This document shows positions 1 through 10,784 of a DNA stretch of 64,000 nucleotides, piece by piece; within the stretch, counting starts at the first letter, position 1, and each line of letters starts with the position of its first letter. The position numbers and the translations under genes are program-made. This stretch comes from Panorpa germanica (taxonomy: Eukaryota > Arthropoda > Insecta > Mecoptera > Panorpidae), in contig OY783221.1 of assembly GCA_963678705.1 (NCBI GenBank), forward strand, positions 5,146,001 to 5,210,000, in the 5' to 3' direction. The notes beneath the pieces are model-generated. The model saw nothing but the letters and a program-made list of their open reading frames with translations, was not told the origin of the DNA and searched no databases.

Positions 1-2315
1 CAAGTTTAATTAATTACTTTTTGTTGTAACCCTTATAACAAAAGAATTATAAGAAAATTAAATCTGAAATTAAGTGATTTAATAAACAGACTGTAAAAAT
101 AGCTAGCCAAAATGGTCGTATAGTCAAATTTTCACGACGGATTTCACTAACTAGTGTTATAGAGCAGTAAAATATAAACTGTATTTTTAAGGGTTTGAAA
201 TGAAGTCATGCAGAAGAATATTTTTTTAATTTGGTACAAAATATTTGAGCATGAGGATAATCATGCAGCAGGAAAACGAAACATTGTTGTTTATTAAATA
301 CTTCTATTCCGTAAAAGTTAATTCGAAAAATACTTTTGACTTCATATAACAGTTTTACTTTGTAATTTAAAACTTTATGAGAAACTAAGACATTTATTTG
401 AGACAACTTTTCAAAGATAAGCAAGAAAGCAAGGCACATTCCTTATTAAAGAAGTTCCATGGATGGTAGAAGGTAGCTAGCTAGCTGTAAATCTAAAAAG
501 CCTTTTATGGGATGAGTCTTTTGTGCCTTGAAAGGCGATCAAACAGAATCTTATACAACTAAGAGAAGACAAGTGGAAAAAGTAGTATAGAGCAGCTATA
601 TACCACACTGTACAGTGTACAGTGTACATGAAACAGTCTTCTTAACAGCCTACGGGATCGGGTGGAAAACTTGGAAAATTATGTGAGAAAACTCACAGGG
701 ATATATTAACACGTTTTATTATTAATAATTTTTTTAATATTTTTCTTTTCTGTTGAATCGTTTATATAACATTTTATAACATTTGTTTATTTCAAGTTTT
801 AGTAATATAATACAAGGCTTTATATTCTTCATAAAAGTTATATTGCGTCTTAAGAATTCTTGCTACCTACTCGTATAAATTATATGGAAGACAAGTGATT
901 AAGTAATCCTTCTACGCGGTAAATTGCTTGTCTTGAAGTATAGTAATTCCTTTATTTCTTTGAAAGAACACGTATTAGGAATATACCAATTGTTTGATTA
1001 AAAAATAAGCCTTCTGTCTGAATAAATTTCCAATTGCATTCATATAGAAGAGTTAGTTACTATTGTAGATACAGTATTCTTTAAATTGATGGATTTTACA
1101 GGATTAATCATCATACAGGAAAATTAAAAAATGAATTTACCAAAAATGTATTTTGCCAATTCAAAATTTATTAATACTTACGAGAGGAAGCAATTTTTAC
1201 TTACACATAACCTTTATCCTAAACAATTAGCATTAACCAAATAAATAAAATAATTATGGGTAGAAATTAGTCTGATCTACATTAATTAAATAATATTAAA
1301 ACTTATAACTAATTACTAATAATCATTCCTCTTAGCTTAACATAATAATTAAAAACGAAGTAATCCTTGTAGGGGTTGTAAGTAACAAATGTTTTCTATA
1401 CGTAATTTTAGATCATAATTTCTTTAAAGGAATAGTACAAATTTGTTTTCCAATTTTAAACGAAAAATATCGTCATTAGTAAAATCTGTATGTAAACTTA
1501 TAAAGATGTTGTTAAAATACACAAATATAGCGTTAGTTTTCCTTTTCAAATACATATCATTAAACGGTATTATATGAAATGCAAAGTTTTCGGAAATAAA
1601 GTTATAAATGTAATTTATTGGAATAGAAGTTTATAGTTATATTTCTTCAACAAGCATAAACTACTAATCATAAGTAAAGAATCGCAGTACTTTTCTAAGA
1701 TATATAAGACCTATAAACAGAGGACTCTACGTGTATGAGATCATTAACTAAAAGGGCCCATATCATTTATTTCTTCAAATTATTAATTATTTTAAATCCC
1801 ATAATCGCACCAAAGATAAAACAGACATTACATTCTACTTTATATAAATTATAATTAAAATAATTTTAGATAAACACTTTCAATGTAATTCCTTGAAGCT
1901 TTCATCTCGGTCCCAAATTTTGAATTTTGTCATTGGCATTTTTAACGCCAAGACACATATATCAGATATACTTTCAATATTTTCAAAACAGTGGCGTATT
2001 AGCACACAATATAGTATTCTTAAGCGAATCAGCTCCAATACATACTACTGCTAATAGTCATCATAATAGTCAGTTCCATAATAAAAACAACAATAGTTCT
2101 CTAAAACTAAAGAAGTCTTTAAAATTTTCGCCAAAGTCTCTGCCAGTTAAATTCACGTCTGATACGAAATACACCGCCCGGATATTTATACCTAGTCTAC
2201 TATAATCCATCTATATTTTACAATATACAGTATTACAGGCAGTGTCGGTCGTGCCTCATTTATTTGCCCGCAAACATTTGTTTTCATCGTAAAGTGATTA
2301 ATTATTGTAAGTTGG
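1..2315. other. AT-rich unique DNA, no gene seen
   Basis: No convincing coding region, RNA gene or element end was seen. A short direct repeat (ACTGTAC then AGTGTAC twice) lies at 607-627. The longest open frames are AT-rich chance frames without recognisable motifs. Confidence 0.6.
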
Positions 2316-2456
2316 ATGGGAAATGGAACAGTTGCATCACTGAATCAGTTGATCTCAATGGGTGCAGCGGGGATTGCCCAGCACCATCACCATCATTGGC
2401 GTTACGTTATTAGAGATAGCTGCTACAACTGCAAGCTGTCGACTGCTTGGATGTGA
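2316..2456 (+). CDS. small ORF of 46 codons, unrecognised
   Basis: ATG at 2316 and TGA at 2454 enclose 46 codons in a patch clearly less AT-rich than its surroundings. The peptide begins MGNGTVASLNQ, has a run of five histidines near residue 23, and ends with a CYNC pair and STAWM. I do not recognise a family. The balanced composition, the Met-Gly start and the two cysteines make it look less like a chance frame than most in this window, but it is short and could be a random frame in a GC-richer island or a fragment of an exon. No splice model or promoter is claimed. Confidence 0.2.
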   Translation: MGNGTVASLNQLISMGAAGIAQHHHHHWRYVIRDSCYNCKLSTAWM

Positions 2457-3062
2457 ATCTATGGCTAGTGATGGTGTTATACCATCGACCATCGACCATC
2501 ACATCGGACGGAAATAACTAGATCTAGAACTGGATTGTCATTACACAATTTATTTTGTGCACGATTTGAATATAAAGGGTGTACAATAATTCTTTATACT
2601 TTTTACTAAATTGTAAAAGAAACATCTATTTATATTCACTGAAGGAAGGAATGAATGCAAATAATATTCTCATAGATAAAAAAAATTAGTGTCCAGCGCA
2701 TGCCAACTTGACGGTCAAAGTGCTAATACGTGTGAAACATGCCGATATCAAATGCATTTATCTTTGCGATACATTCAATTTTGAGTAAGTCATGACTGGT
2801 CTTATTTATAAGATAGTAGAATAGTAAATTTATACTTCAAAAGTGCATGTGGTAACAAAACTGTTCTCTGTATGAAGTTTAATAAATAAAAATCAAAAGG
2901 AACGAAGAAACTTATTACAAATTAAGGGAAGTGAAGCCATCAATTTGTAAACAAGCTTGTCAAACTAAATAGAAGCCTGGAAAATATATACACTTCTGAT
3001 ATCTTCTCTCATATTTACTAATTCAAAAGAAAACCACAACCAATACGTAAACAATGTAATTA
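2457..3062. other. AT-rich spacer
   Basis: No gene seen. A possible element end AAGGGTGTACAA lies near 2576 and a loosely matching inverted AAAACACCCTATG lies near 3583; this is too weak to call an element. Confidence 0.5.
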
Positions 3063-3221
3063 ATAGTTCCACTAGCAGTAAACCATATTATTCGCCAATG
3101 CTCCAAGTACTCATCACAAAGACAAAACTGTAATATGCCTGAAGACTATAAACACATATTTGAAAGCAGAGAAAATCTAAAAAATCTTCTATATGAATCT
3201 AATTTTAACTCAATATTTTAA
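3063..3221 (+). pseudogene. 3' end relic of an I/Jockey/R1-type non-LTR retrotransposon
   Basis: The frame from 3063 to the TAA at 3219 encodes a typical LINE C-terminus: a degenerate His-Cys knuckle (NHIIRQCSKYSSQRQ), then NMPEDYKHIFESRENL, then a short leucine-rich tail ending in IF. In I-, Jockey- and R1-like elements a Cys/His knuckle of the form LTVxHILxxC follows the reverse transcriptase and sits just before the stop. The reverse transcriptase core is absent, so this is a 5'-truncated or eroded copy. Two related minus-strand relics lie near 19.8 and 24.7 kb and share the NMPEDY/NMPEEY block. Assignment to a non-LTR C-terminus is fairly confident; the exact clade is not. Confidence 0.6.
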
Positions 3222-4102
3222 ATAGTTATACTTGTATTTTTAAATTATGTATTACAAGTATTTATAAATGTATATATAGTTTTAAGTTCTAATAACTATC
3301 AAAGTTGATGCGCTCAAATAAATTCTCAAATAATATTTTAAGTTTCTATGACCTTAGACCCTTAAAGATGCTGTATTGATATAGGATCAATGATAAAATG
3401 TTACACATTTTTTGTTCAATTATTAAACTATTATATTATTAAATGTAATTTACATATACACTTCTAATGACGTATGACGTATACGTAACAAGATATTTGA
3501 ATTAAATCGTTACTCTACATTTGTCAAATATGATCTGTCAAATCATACAATTTAGTTGCACCACTAACAAAAAACTCTTGTAAAACACCCTATGTTTATG
3601 AAAATGATTGAGGTTATTTTAAAACATTATATTTTCGTAGATTTAATTTTAATCCACCCTAATTATATATATATATATATATGTGTGTGTGTATCCAATT
3701 TACATAAAATCAATGTGAGCGGAAGGGCGTACAGAATCGCATGATGATATGGATATCAAATTGCGTTTCAGATTAGATTAATGGTTGATTTGATAACACA
3801 ATGGATGTAATTAAAATGCCTTTAATGTGTATTAAATTTAATGAGTATTAAATATATTTATCAGTATTTTGAATTTATGTATTTAACTCGTTAACTATAT
3901 TATTATCATTGACATATTGGTATATTGAATACATAATTTATGAACAAATGTTTTAAACAATTATACAGAATTAAATTTTGTTTTGTTACTACTATTAGGA
4001 TCATAAGAAAACCTTTTTAAATATTAGGAGAGCTAAAAAATAACATTTCTTCAATATGTGCACCTTTTCAAGCTGAATATGAAATTGTTTAGATAGAATA
4101 TT
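3222..4102. other. AT-rich spacer with a TA/TG microsatellite
   Basis: The only structure seen is a compound microsatellite at about 3664-3692, a TA run followed by TG repeats. No gene seen. Confidence 0.6.
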
Positions 4103-4353
4103 CCCAGTAAACAATTTGGTGAAGTCTATTAAGTGACGTTTCTCTCACTATTTCACTTCAATTATAGTTCGCATCAACTTTATCTTCATTTGTATTCCGA
4201 CAGGTGGAGTAATTCCGCCATCTGTAGCCGATAAAGTAGACATTTTATATGAAAAAATGTGAGAAACTGAACTATAAATGAACTCTTTTATGACAAAAAT
4301 ATCATGACGCATCTTCCATATGATGTCAAAGTGACTCCAAAATGTTTACTGGG
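4103..4353 (+). mobile_element. 251-bp MITE (family D), copy 1
   Basis: The ends are inverted: CCCAGTAAACAATTTGGTG on the left and the complement of CCCAGTAAACATTTTGGAG on the right. A full-length inverted homologue lies at 46855-47102 and a fragment at 39341-39376, so this is a real dispersed family. There is no open frame of note, so it is a non-autonomous DNA element. No clear target duplication was found. Confidence 0.75.
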
Positions 4354-5482
4354 TTAGTGGATTTCGTTTAAGTAAAAGGTTGCTTACATTTTATATAATA
4401 TTCACATATTGTTTTAAGTAGTGATATGTTATATATAAACAAATTAGAGGTCTGTGGTTCACTACCCTTCCTCGGCACGTCTCTGTATATCAGCATATAT
4501 TTATTAGATACGATTAGATTGGATTTGTTGTTGAAAACATTGTATTTAAGAAATCAGTTGGAATAACTATATTAATTTATTAATTAATCAATAAACATTT
4601 TCTGTATCGCAAAATAAATCAATAGTTTAATTATGTATATAGGATATAGAGCCTGATTTATTTAGTGCAGAAACTTAAAGAGCAAATAAATATTCATAAT
4701 TATATCTAACGTACTGATAATTAAAATATTAATTAATAAACTTCTGCTATAATAGGGTGTGTCAGGTATAATAATGAAATTTATTATGAAGCTATTAATT
4801 AAATATTAACATTATTGATTGTACAGTATTTAAATTAGTTATTCTATAGTAATTATGAGTTATTAAGTGATGCTTTTGTATTATCAGGCATAAAGTGCTT
4901 TTGTAAGTGATGTAAAATTATTGTATTAATGTTATTGGATTAAAGTAAAGTAACTTCATATTTTCGATATGTAAAAATGTATCCTCAACATATTAGAAGC
5001 GTTAAACAAGTGCTCTTAGATAGCTATATATAAAGTGTTATGAAAGAAAAGAAATCAAATCATGAAAATAGTTGATAGTTGATGTAGTCTACAAATTTAT
5101 TACCTTCTATATTTTAAGTATCAACTTCTAAAGATATACAGTGTACAGTATATACACGTTATTTTCTCGTTTTACTTTACCTCCACCCTATTTCGTACCA
5201 ATCACATATAAAATCCTTTTAGTACAACATTTTTCTCATTATTTTTTTTTTTTTTTTTAGATATTTTCATTTTACAAGGTGGAATTCAATTACGAGTAAT
5301 ACTTGAATGGAATTTGTTTTCCAGTTTTAAGCGAACAATTATCACTGTGTTGTTTTCTCTTATAAAACCTAGTGCATTTGCTGTATTTGGTTAAAATCTG
5401 TATTTTTTTTTATAAAAAATTATACTATAACTCATGTGGAATACGAGAAAATACAAATATATACTCACTCACACTGAGATAC
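4354..5482. other. AT-rich spacer with a poly-T run
   Basis: A run of 17 T lies at 5242-5258 and is followed by ATATTTTCATTTTACAAGG, which recurs near 11820. The run could be the reverse-strand tail of an old retroposon, but no body is recognisable. No gene seen. Confidence 0.5.
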
Positions 5483-5800
5483 TCATACTCGACTGCAGCC
5501 ATACCCAAACGTTGTTTTTTTATATTTATTTTCATTTGGATCTTCAACAAATAACACGTTCAACATATCCAATGTAGTGTACTCGTTCGGTATTAAAAAG
5601 ACTGGTATTTTTAAATCCGATGCCTTTTGCAACCTGTCGAATGAATAATTCACAATATGAGAATTTCCTAGAAATCGTGAAATAATTGTCAAAATTTAGT
5701 ATCTATATGCTCTGCTATATTTTGTTGATGAGAAAGAAGATAATATTTAATGACAAAGGCAGCATCCATATCGGATGAAATAATTGCATAGCGTTGAACA
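5483..5800 (-). pseudogene. coding-looking minus-strand fragment, unrecognised
   Basis: A 69-codon open frame (5483-5692, minus) has protein-like, non-repetitive composition, including SFDRLQKASDLKIPVFLIPN and EYTTLDMLNVLFVEDPNEN. Just upstream on the same strand (about 5700-5800), in a frame offset by one, is a second protein-like segment containing ISSDMDAAFVIKYYLLSH. Together they suggest one coding block with a frameshift, or two exon pieces. Possible acceptors are TTTCTAG and TTCGACAG on the minus strand. I could not name the family. The PVFLIPxxYTTLxML string faintly recalls a Pro-Ile/Leu-rich stretch in Cdc73/parafibromin, but the similarity is too slight to assign. It could be a decayed host exon, a transposon-borne domain or an old insertion. 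Confidence 0.35.
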
Positions 5801-5868
5801 ATAACTAGCTACATAGACTCAACTTAAACTTGACTTAAAAAGAATTTCACCTACATTAACAATTAGCA

Positions 5869-6194
5869 CTATAATGACATAACGTCGTTGTATATTATTG
5901 TATCGATGTGAGGATTTGGTTCATTATCTTCATGGCACTTCAGCAATTGTAAAGTCTTCACCTCCTCTAAGACTTTTCTCCATTTCTTTTCATTAACCGT
6001 CTTTTTCTTCCAATTTGCAACACCCATTTCCGCCAGGTCTTCCGTCACTTGATCTTTCCATCCCTATCTGTATTTCCTCCTGATTCTTACACTACCTGGG
6101 TTTGCTTCCTAAAGTTTCCATTCCGTTGTCCATTCTGTTTCGATCTATTCTTTTCGATCTGTCCTAACCGTTGGAGACTTTTCCTTCTAATGCC
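5869..6194 (-). pseudogene. RTE-like non-LTR retrotransposon C-terminus relic
   Basis: Read on the minus strand from about 6194 to a TAG at 5869-5871, the sequence shows the end of an RTE-type (endonuclease-reverse transcriptase) ORF: IRRKSLQRLGQIEKN, then after a frameshift GWKDQVTEDLAEMGVANWKK and EKKWRKVLEEVKTL. Known RTE-like proteins end with an arginine-rich RPRxRWxDQVxxDL block, a WxxxAxDRxxWRxxVxEA block and a short tail, which is the order seen here. One in-frame stop and at least one frameshift show that it is dead. Comparable relics lie near 18.6 and 56.4 kb, also on the minus strand. Confidence 0.65.
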
Positions 6195-7063
6195 TGTCAC
6201 AATGCCAATTTTTTAGTATCTGCTATATATTTCCATAATTGTTCTTACGGACTTGAAGCATAAGTTGTTAAAAATTACGACGTTATAAACTATTTGCCAA
6301 CGTTTAATATATCTAGTAATTAATAGCCTTATTCCGTCAGACGATTTATTAAAGAATAATTTCTGAAAAAATAGGTAACATAAATTTATCTAAAGGTTTA
6401 GACGACCTTTTATCATTGTAAGCAGCCTATCTAACTACTACGCCTCTTAAGAACATCTGCGTACATTAATTTATAAATTTCATCATCATTTTTGTTAAAT
6501 ACAACTACACTTTAATTTACTTCCCGAAGTGTTAATATAATTTGATAATATTAAAATGATGTGTTCACATCAGGTAATAATTAAATAACTAATATTACAT
6601 GGTTAATATGACCTTATTAGCTGGAATCACAATAAAAATTAATAAAGTACAAGTAATTAAAATATAAGAAAAATATAATTATTTAGAAAAAGTAATTGTG
6701 AATTGCACTTTCTCTAAGCGGGAGGCATTATATTATTCTCTGCAGTACAGAGTACTATAAAAAGTTTGTTGAGCAGAATACCTATCATGTTGTTTTAAAA
6801 TAATAAAAACAAAAAAATATGGTCTATAGTTTATGAAAACATTTCATAAAATCTAGACATCTTTTTTTGCTTAAAAAGTTTTTATTTTATATTTAATTAA
6901 CTTCTATAATCAAATTTTCCTAATGCTTGTGATAGTGATATCTTGGTTTCCTAAATGATTTATAAGATGTTGAAAAAAATGGTCCAGAAACCTAGAGAGT
7001 TCTTCCCCGCGTTGAGGAGATCGTCTCATAGACTTCCAACTCAAAATCAACACTATAAAAACT
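6195..7063. other. AT-rich spacer
   Basis: No gene or repeat end was identified. A 64-codon minus-strand frame at 6910-7104 includes LSWKSMRRSPQRGEELSRF, which looks slightly protein-like, but it runs into family A at its 5' end and has no recognisable motif. Confidence 0.5.
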
Positions 7064-7671
7064 AACGGGCTTGTGTCCTCATTTTTTAGTGGTTGATTTT
7101 TCAATTGTGGATTGAAATTGATGTTAATAACTGTGTATTGGCGTGTCTATTTTATTAAAAATTTAAATAATGACGTAGATATAGCAATTAAAAGTTTGAA
7201 TTGTAGTTTTGTGTAGTAGCTAGAAATGGTCGGCCATATTTGTATGACGTGAAATGCATGTTAATGTCAGTTATTTGTTGAGTAGGTCAGTGCTGTTGTA
7301 ATGTTTTGTAGCTGTTGGTAGTCAAATAATCAAGTCCCTGCTAAGGCAGACATAGTATTGAAATTTGATTGTTCCTTGAAATAGCTGTAAATAATATTTG
7401 ATATTTTGATATATAAATACATATAGCAGAGATTTATGAGCTGTAAGGTTGGTAACCTTACACAAGGATTGTGATGTCACATGCACTTGAAATGTGTACA
7501 ACGTTGAATCCCTTTAATATTTAAAGGGAAAAATAACTTTTTTAATTGTTAATATCTCTTAACATATAAGGAGTTATTAAATAATAATTGAACGTTTGAG
7601 GTTCTAGTAACCCACTTTATCAATATATAATACACTTTTATAGAAATTAAGACATAAGACACAAGCCCATT
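7064..7671 (+). mobile_element. family A element, copy 1 (608 bp)
   Basis: The element starts AACGGGCTTGTGTCCTC and ends GACACAAGCCCATT-like (here GACACAAGCCCATT with one change upstream), so about 14 bp of the ends are inverted. It is closely related over its whole length to 30486-31133 and 45012-45624 (same strand) and 42975-43571 (opposite strand). Relative to copy 2 it lacks about 44 bp between TCAAGTC and CCTGCTAAG. It has no coding capacity. No consistent target duplication was found, so the superfamily is unassigned. Confidence 0.85.
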
Positions 7672-8800
7672 AAAATTTTTAATGTAGGAGATTGATTTTA
7701 TTGAGTAGAATAATTGATTTAGTATTCGTTAGTCTGTACTTGCATTTTTAATCGAAAATAAAGAAAGATAATAATGTATTAAAGTCTAAGGTTGTCTGTA
7801 GATTCAATTTGGGACTCAACTGGCCTTGTTGGCCTTGTTGGCCTTGCTGGCCAAGCACTTACCAACCGGTCCTGCGTTCTGTGTTAACGGTTACGTTATC
7901 AGAAGATCAAATGATTAACAGAAACAATGCTTGTTTTTTAATAAACCAACTGAAGCAGTTAATTTTACAGCTAAATAATTAGCCGTGTTTCAACGGCCAT
8001 ACTACAATTCTCATTTATTTGCTTTACCATATAATCGTTCAGGTGCAATGTTGAAATTACCTGTAATTTGTTTTAAAGAATAAAAAATGAAGAATATTGC
8101 AAGTAAATGCATGCAACGATTTGTATTCAGATTTTATCACATTCTATTGTTAATTCATTCAGAATCTGTTTTTTTCTTCTTTAAATTTATTTTGTAATTT
8201 ATGTAGGTATTAGTTGATTACTAAAATTGGATTGAAATGGGAGATTGTTGAATCAGTTAACATTGTTTTCTGAGGTAACTGATTGGTGGAACTAATAAAA
8301 AGAGATAGCTATACATTAAAGAGAGAGGGACAGATAAAGAGTTAATATCAGGAAAAAGTATAAGTTAAACTATAAAATCATAGTACATCTTCCGACTCTG
8401 TTTTGGATTATATTACCGGATCAGAGATATATTTTCTGGAAATATATAACACACATATCGTCGATGATCTGTCAATTCTGCTAAATGCATATTATTCGTA
8501 TTTACAAGAGAAGAAAAAAGCGAAAGAATTTAATATGGACAATAATAGTAATCTCGACACCTTAAAAACTACCAACAACCTTGTAGTAGAAGAATGTCGA
8601 CGACAAGAAAATAAGTACGTAATAATTAATAAGTAATAATTATCACCAGCATAAGCGAATAAAGATTTAAGAGAAAATGTTTGACTGAAAAGTAAAAGCT
8701 TCTTACTAAACATGTAATGGTTCATGTATTATTTTACAAAAGAAAAACCAAGTAATATTTCATGTAAAAGGGACTAAATGAGGATACTTTATTACCATTG
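7672..8800. other. spacer with a 9-bp tandem repeat
   Basis: A short tandem array of TGGCCTTGT/C, three and a half units, lies at 7821-7852. A 77-codon plus-strand frame at 8403-8636 was examined and shows no recognisable motif; it is not called. Confidence 0.55.
7821..7852. repeat. 9-bp tandem repeat, 3.5 units
   Basis: The units are TGGCCTTGT, TGGCCTTGT, TGGCCTTGC and TGGCC. The array is GC-rich against an AT-rich background. Confidence 0.9.
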
Positions 8801-8886
8801 AATCCTTAAAAGCTACTTCTTAACAGTTTATAATACTTAAAAGGGTCTACTTAAGGAGTTTTATGATTATATTAATGGCCAAAATG
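8801..8886 (+). repeat. dispersed repeat G, copy 1
   Basis: Similar over about 85 bp to 52808-52895. Shared blocks include TCCTTAAAAG, TTAAAAGGGTCT and a GTTTTATGxTTATxTTAATGG run. Neither copy shows inverted ends, so the element type is unknown. Confidence 0.6.
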
Positions 8887-10784
8887 GAAGTAACTTTCTT
8901 TACATAAGATAAACGTTTAAAACAACTCATTTTTTCGTTTCACGCCAAATTCAACTGTATCCAAGCATAATTTATAGAATTGTAAGTCCGGAACAGTGTG
9001 AAATAAGACTCAATAATTAAGATGCCATCAACTCCACTTTCACTCTGATAAACCTTAAGCTTTACTCATCATCAGTAGCTGTATTATCAACATTAAAAAC
9101 TTAATTAAAGTGAGTAAATATTTTTTATTATTCATTTTATAATTATTATCGTATAAATCTTTTTTAAATATATTTTCTCTCAAATGGATTATTTCAAAAC
9201 CGCCTAATTCTTTTTTACTTTAAATGTGAGCGATGATCCCCAGACTTGACCAAACGGAAAATGAAGTCACGCTTCACCCGCTCGTGATCCGCGGCTCGCA
9301 GGTCACGCACCGTGACCTTACTGTGTTTTATATATCTCTTTATCTATCGATGTAGATAACGTCTATTCACGTACCTTGTATATGTAATTTCATTGAAGTT
9401 TCCATTTATTTTCTGTACCAGTAATGTAAAAAAAAACACTGTCCATGGAAAAGAAATTTTGTTGATTGAAACTTCTTCTGATTAAAACAAACATTGTTAC
9501 TTATATTAAGGTTTCTTTAACATAATTAAGTTTACCTAGTTTTTACGGCATTACAAACTTCTTACATTTATTTTACATTCGTTTCTCGCCATGTTTCTCT
9601 TTCTTCTCTCTTCCCTGGCAACAGATTCTGCAATCCAGCTTTCCATTCTTGCCTTCTCTCAATAAATTCTCTAATCGCTTTTCAATAACGCATCCCTTCG
9701 TTATCGTTTTATTTTATCAATAATTAAATTCACAAACTATTTCTTTTTTATTTTATTTATAGCAGAATTTGAAAAGAATGATCCAAATATTAAGCATCTT
9801 CCATAGTACGAGTGAGTGAAATAGAGTAAGACGATTGATACATTTAAAGAGCGTTGAAGACGATCAAACTTAATATATAATACAAAGACTTAAAAATAAT
9901 TTATATGACAATACCCACATTAGGGATAATATTAGTTCACTAAAATTCCAATTGATTACTGACACTATTTTTGATTATTTGCTAAATGGAGCAAGAACTT
10001 GACATTGTCACCCTCAGCACCCCTACTGATTGTTCCTGACTACAGAAAAAAAGGTCATTTCCGAAAAATTCTCGCCCGGGGCAAATACCCCGGTTTGCTC
10101 TTCTTTAGATCCAGGCCTGAGTGAATCATATTGTAATCTTAGATTCTTCAATAAGGCTACTAATTGGAGTCTAAATAGAATTGATTTTTAAAATGAGACA
10201 ATTGTGAATACTGGGCTTTTGTTACTTTTAAATTTAGGACGTTGCTTACTCTAATTATGTAGATTTAATTTTGATAAATAAAATTGCAAATACATATATA
10301 ACCATGAAATTAATTAAAAGATTTTGTTATAATAAATGTAAATTAACATTTACATACAATTTTCATATAATTTATGCAAATACCTTATTAAATATAATTC
10401 AAAATGTAGTCGTCAGTCCTTTACTGGCAAATAGCAACGTGTCAAATTATTAATTACTCGCTTTTGTGTTATTGAAATAATAAATAATTATGTAACATGG
10501 ATATAACCAAAACAATTATTTATGTGTAATAGAAATGGCAATCAAGTCCGGAAAGCTTTATGCAAAAATATACGAGTGTATAGTACCAGTACGTGTTTCC
10601 TGGAAACCGATATGGATACCGTCAGCGCTAGTTCTGTTTTTGACAAATTTCCAATGTACAACATTGACGTTCTTTGTTTTGAATGGCCGATTGACATCTG
10701 TGATGCAATACCGTGTATTTTGTGTATTTGACAGCTGATTTTCAATAAATATACAGTTTTCAAGTCGTGATATAGAGAAACTAC
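8887..10784. other. AT-rich spacer with a GC-rich patch
   Basis: A GC-rich patch at about 9224-9320 carries a palindrome. A minus-strand stretch at about 9590-9715 encodes a fragment with CRICCQGREKKEKHG, faintly like a non-LTR Cys/His tail, too weak to call. Another GC-rich patch with CCCGGGGCAAATACCCCGG lies near 10075. No gene seen. Confidence 0.5.
9300..9318. repeat. perfect 8-bp inverted repeat, AGGTCACG/CGTGACCT
   Basis: AGGTCACG and CGTGACCT are separated by CAC inside a GC-rich island. The arms contain AGGTCA, the half-site used by many nuclear receptors, but the spacing is not a standard response element, so a regulatory role is only a possibility. Confidence 0.8.

Noticed and set aside
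2577-3592. Possible ~1-kb mariner-like element between AAGGGTGT and ACACCCT
   Set aside because: The inverted match is too short, TA flanks are not convincing and no internal similarity was seen.
9590-9715. Non-LTR Cys/His tail with CRICCQGRE
   Set aside because: The spacing of cysteines and histidine does not fit the C-x2-C-x8-H-x4-C knuckle and there is no second copy.
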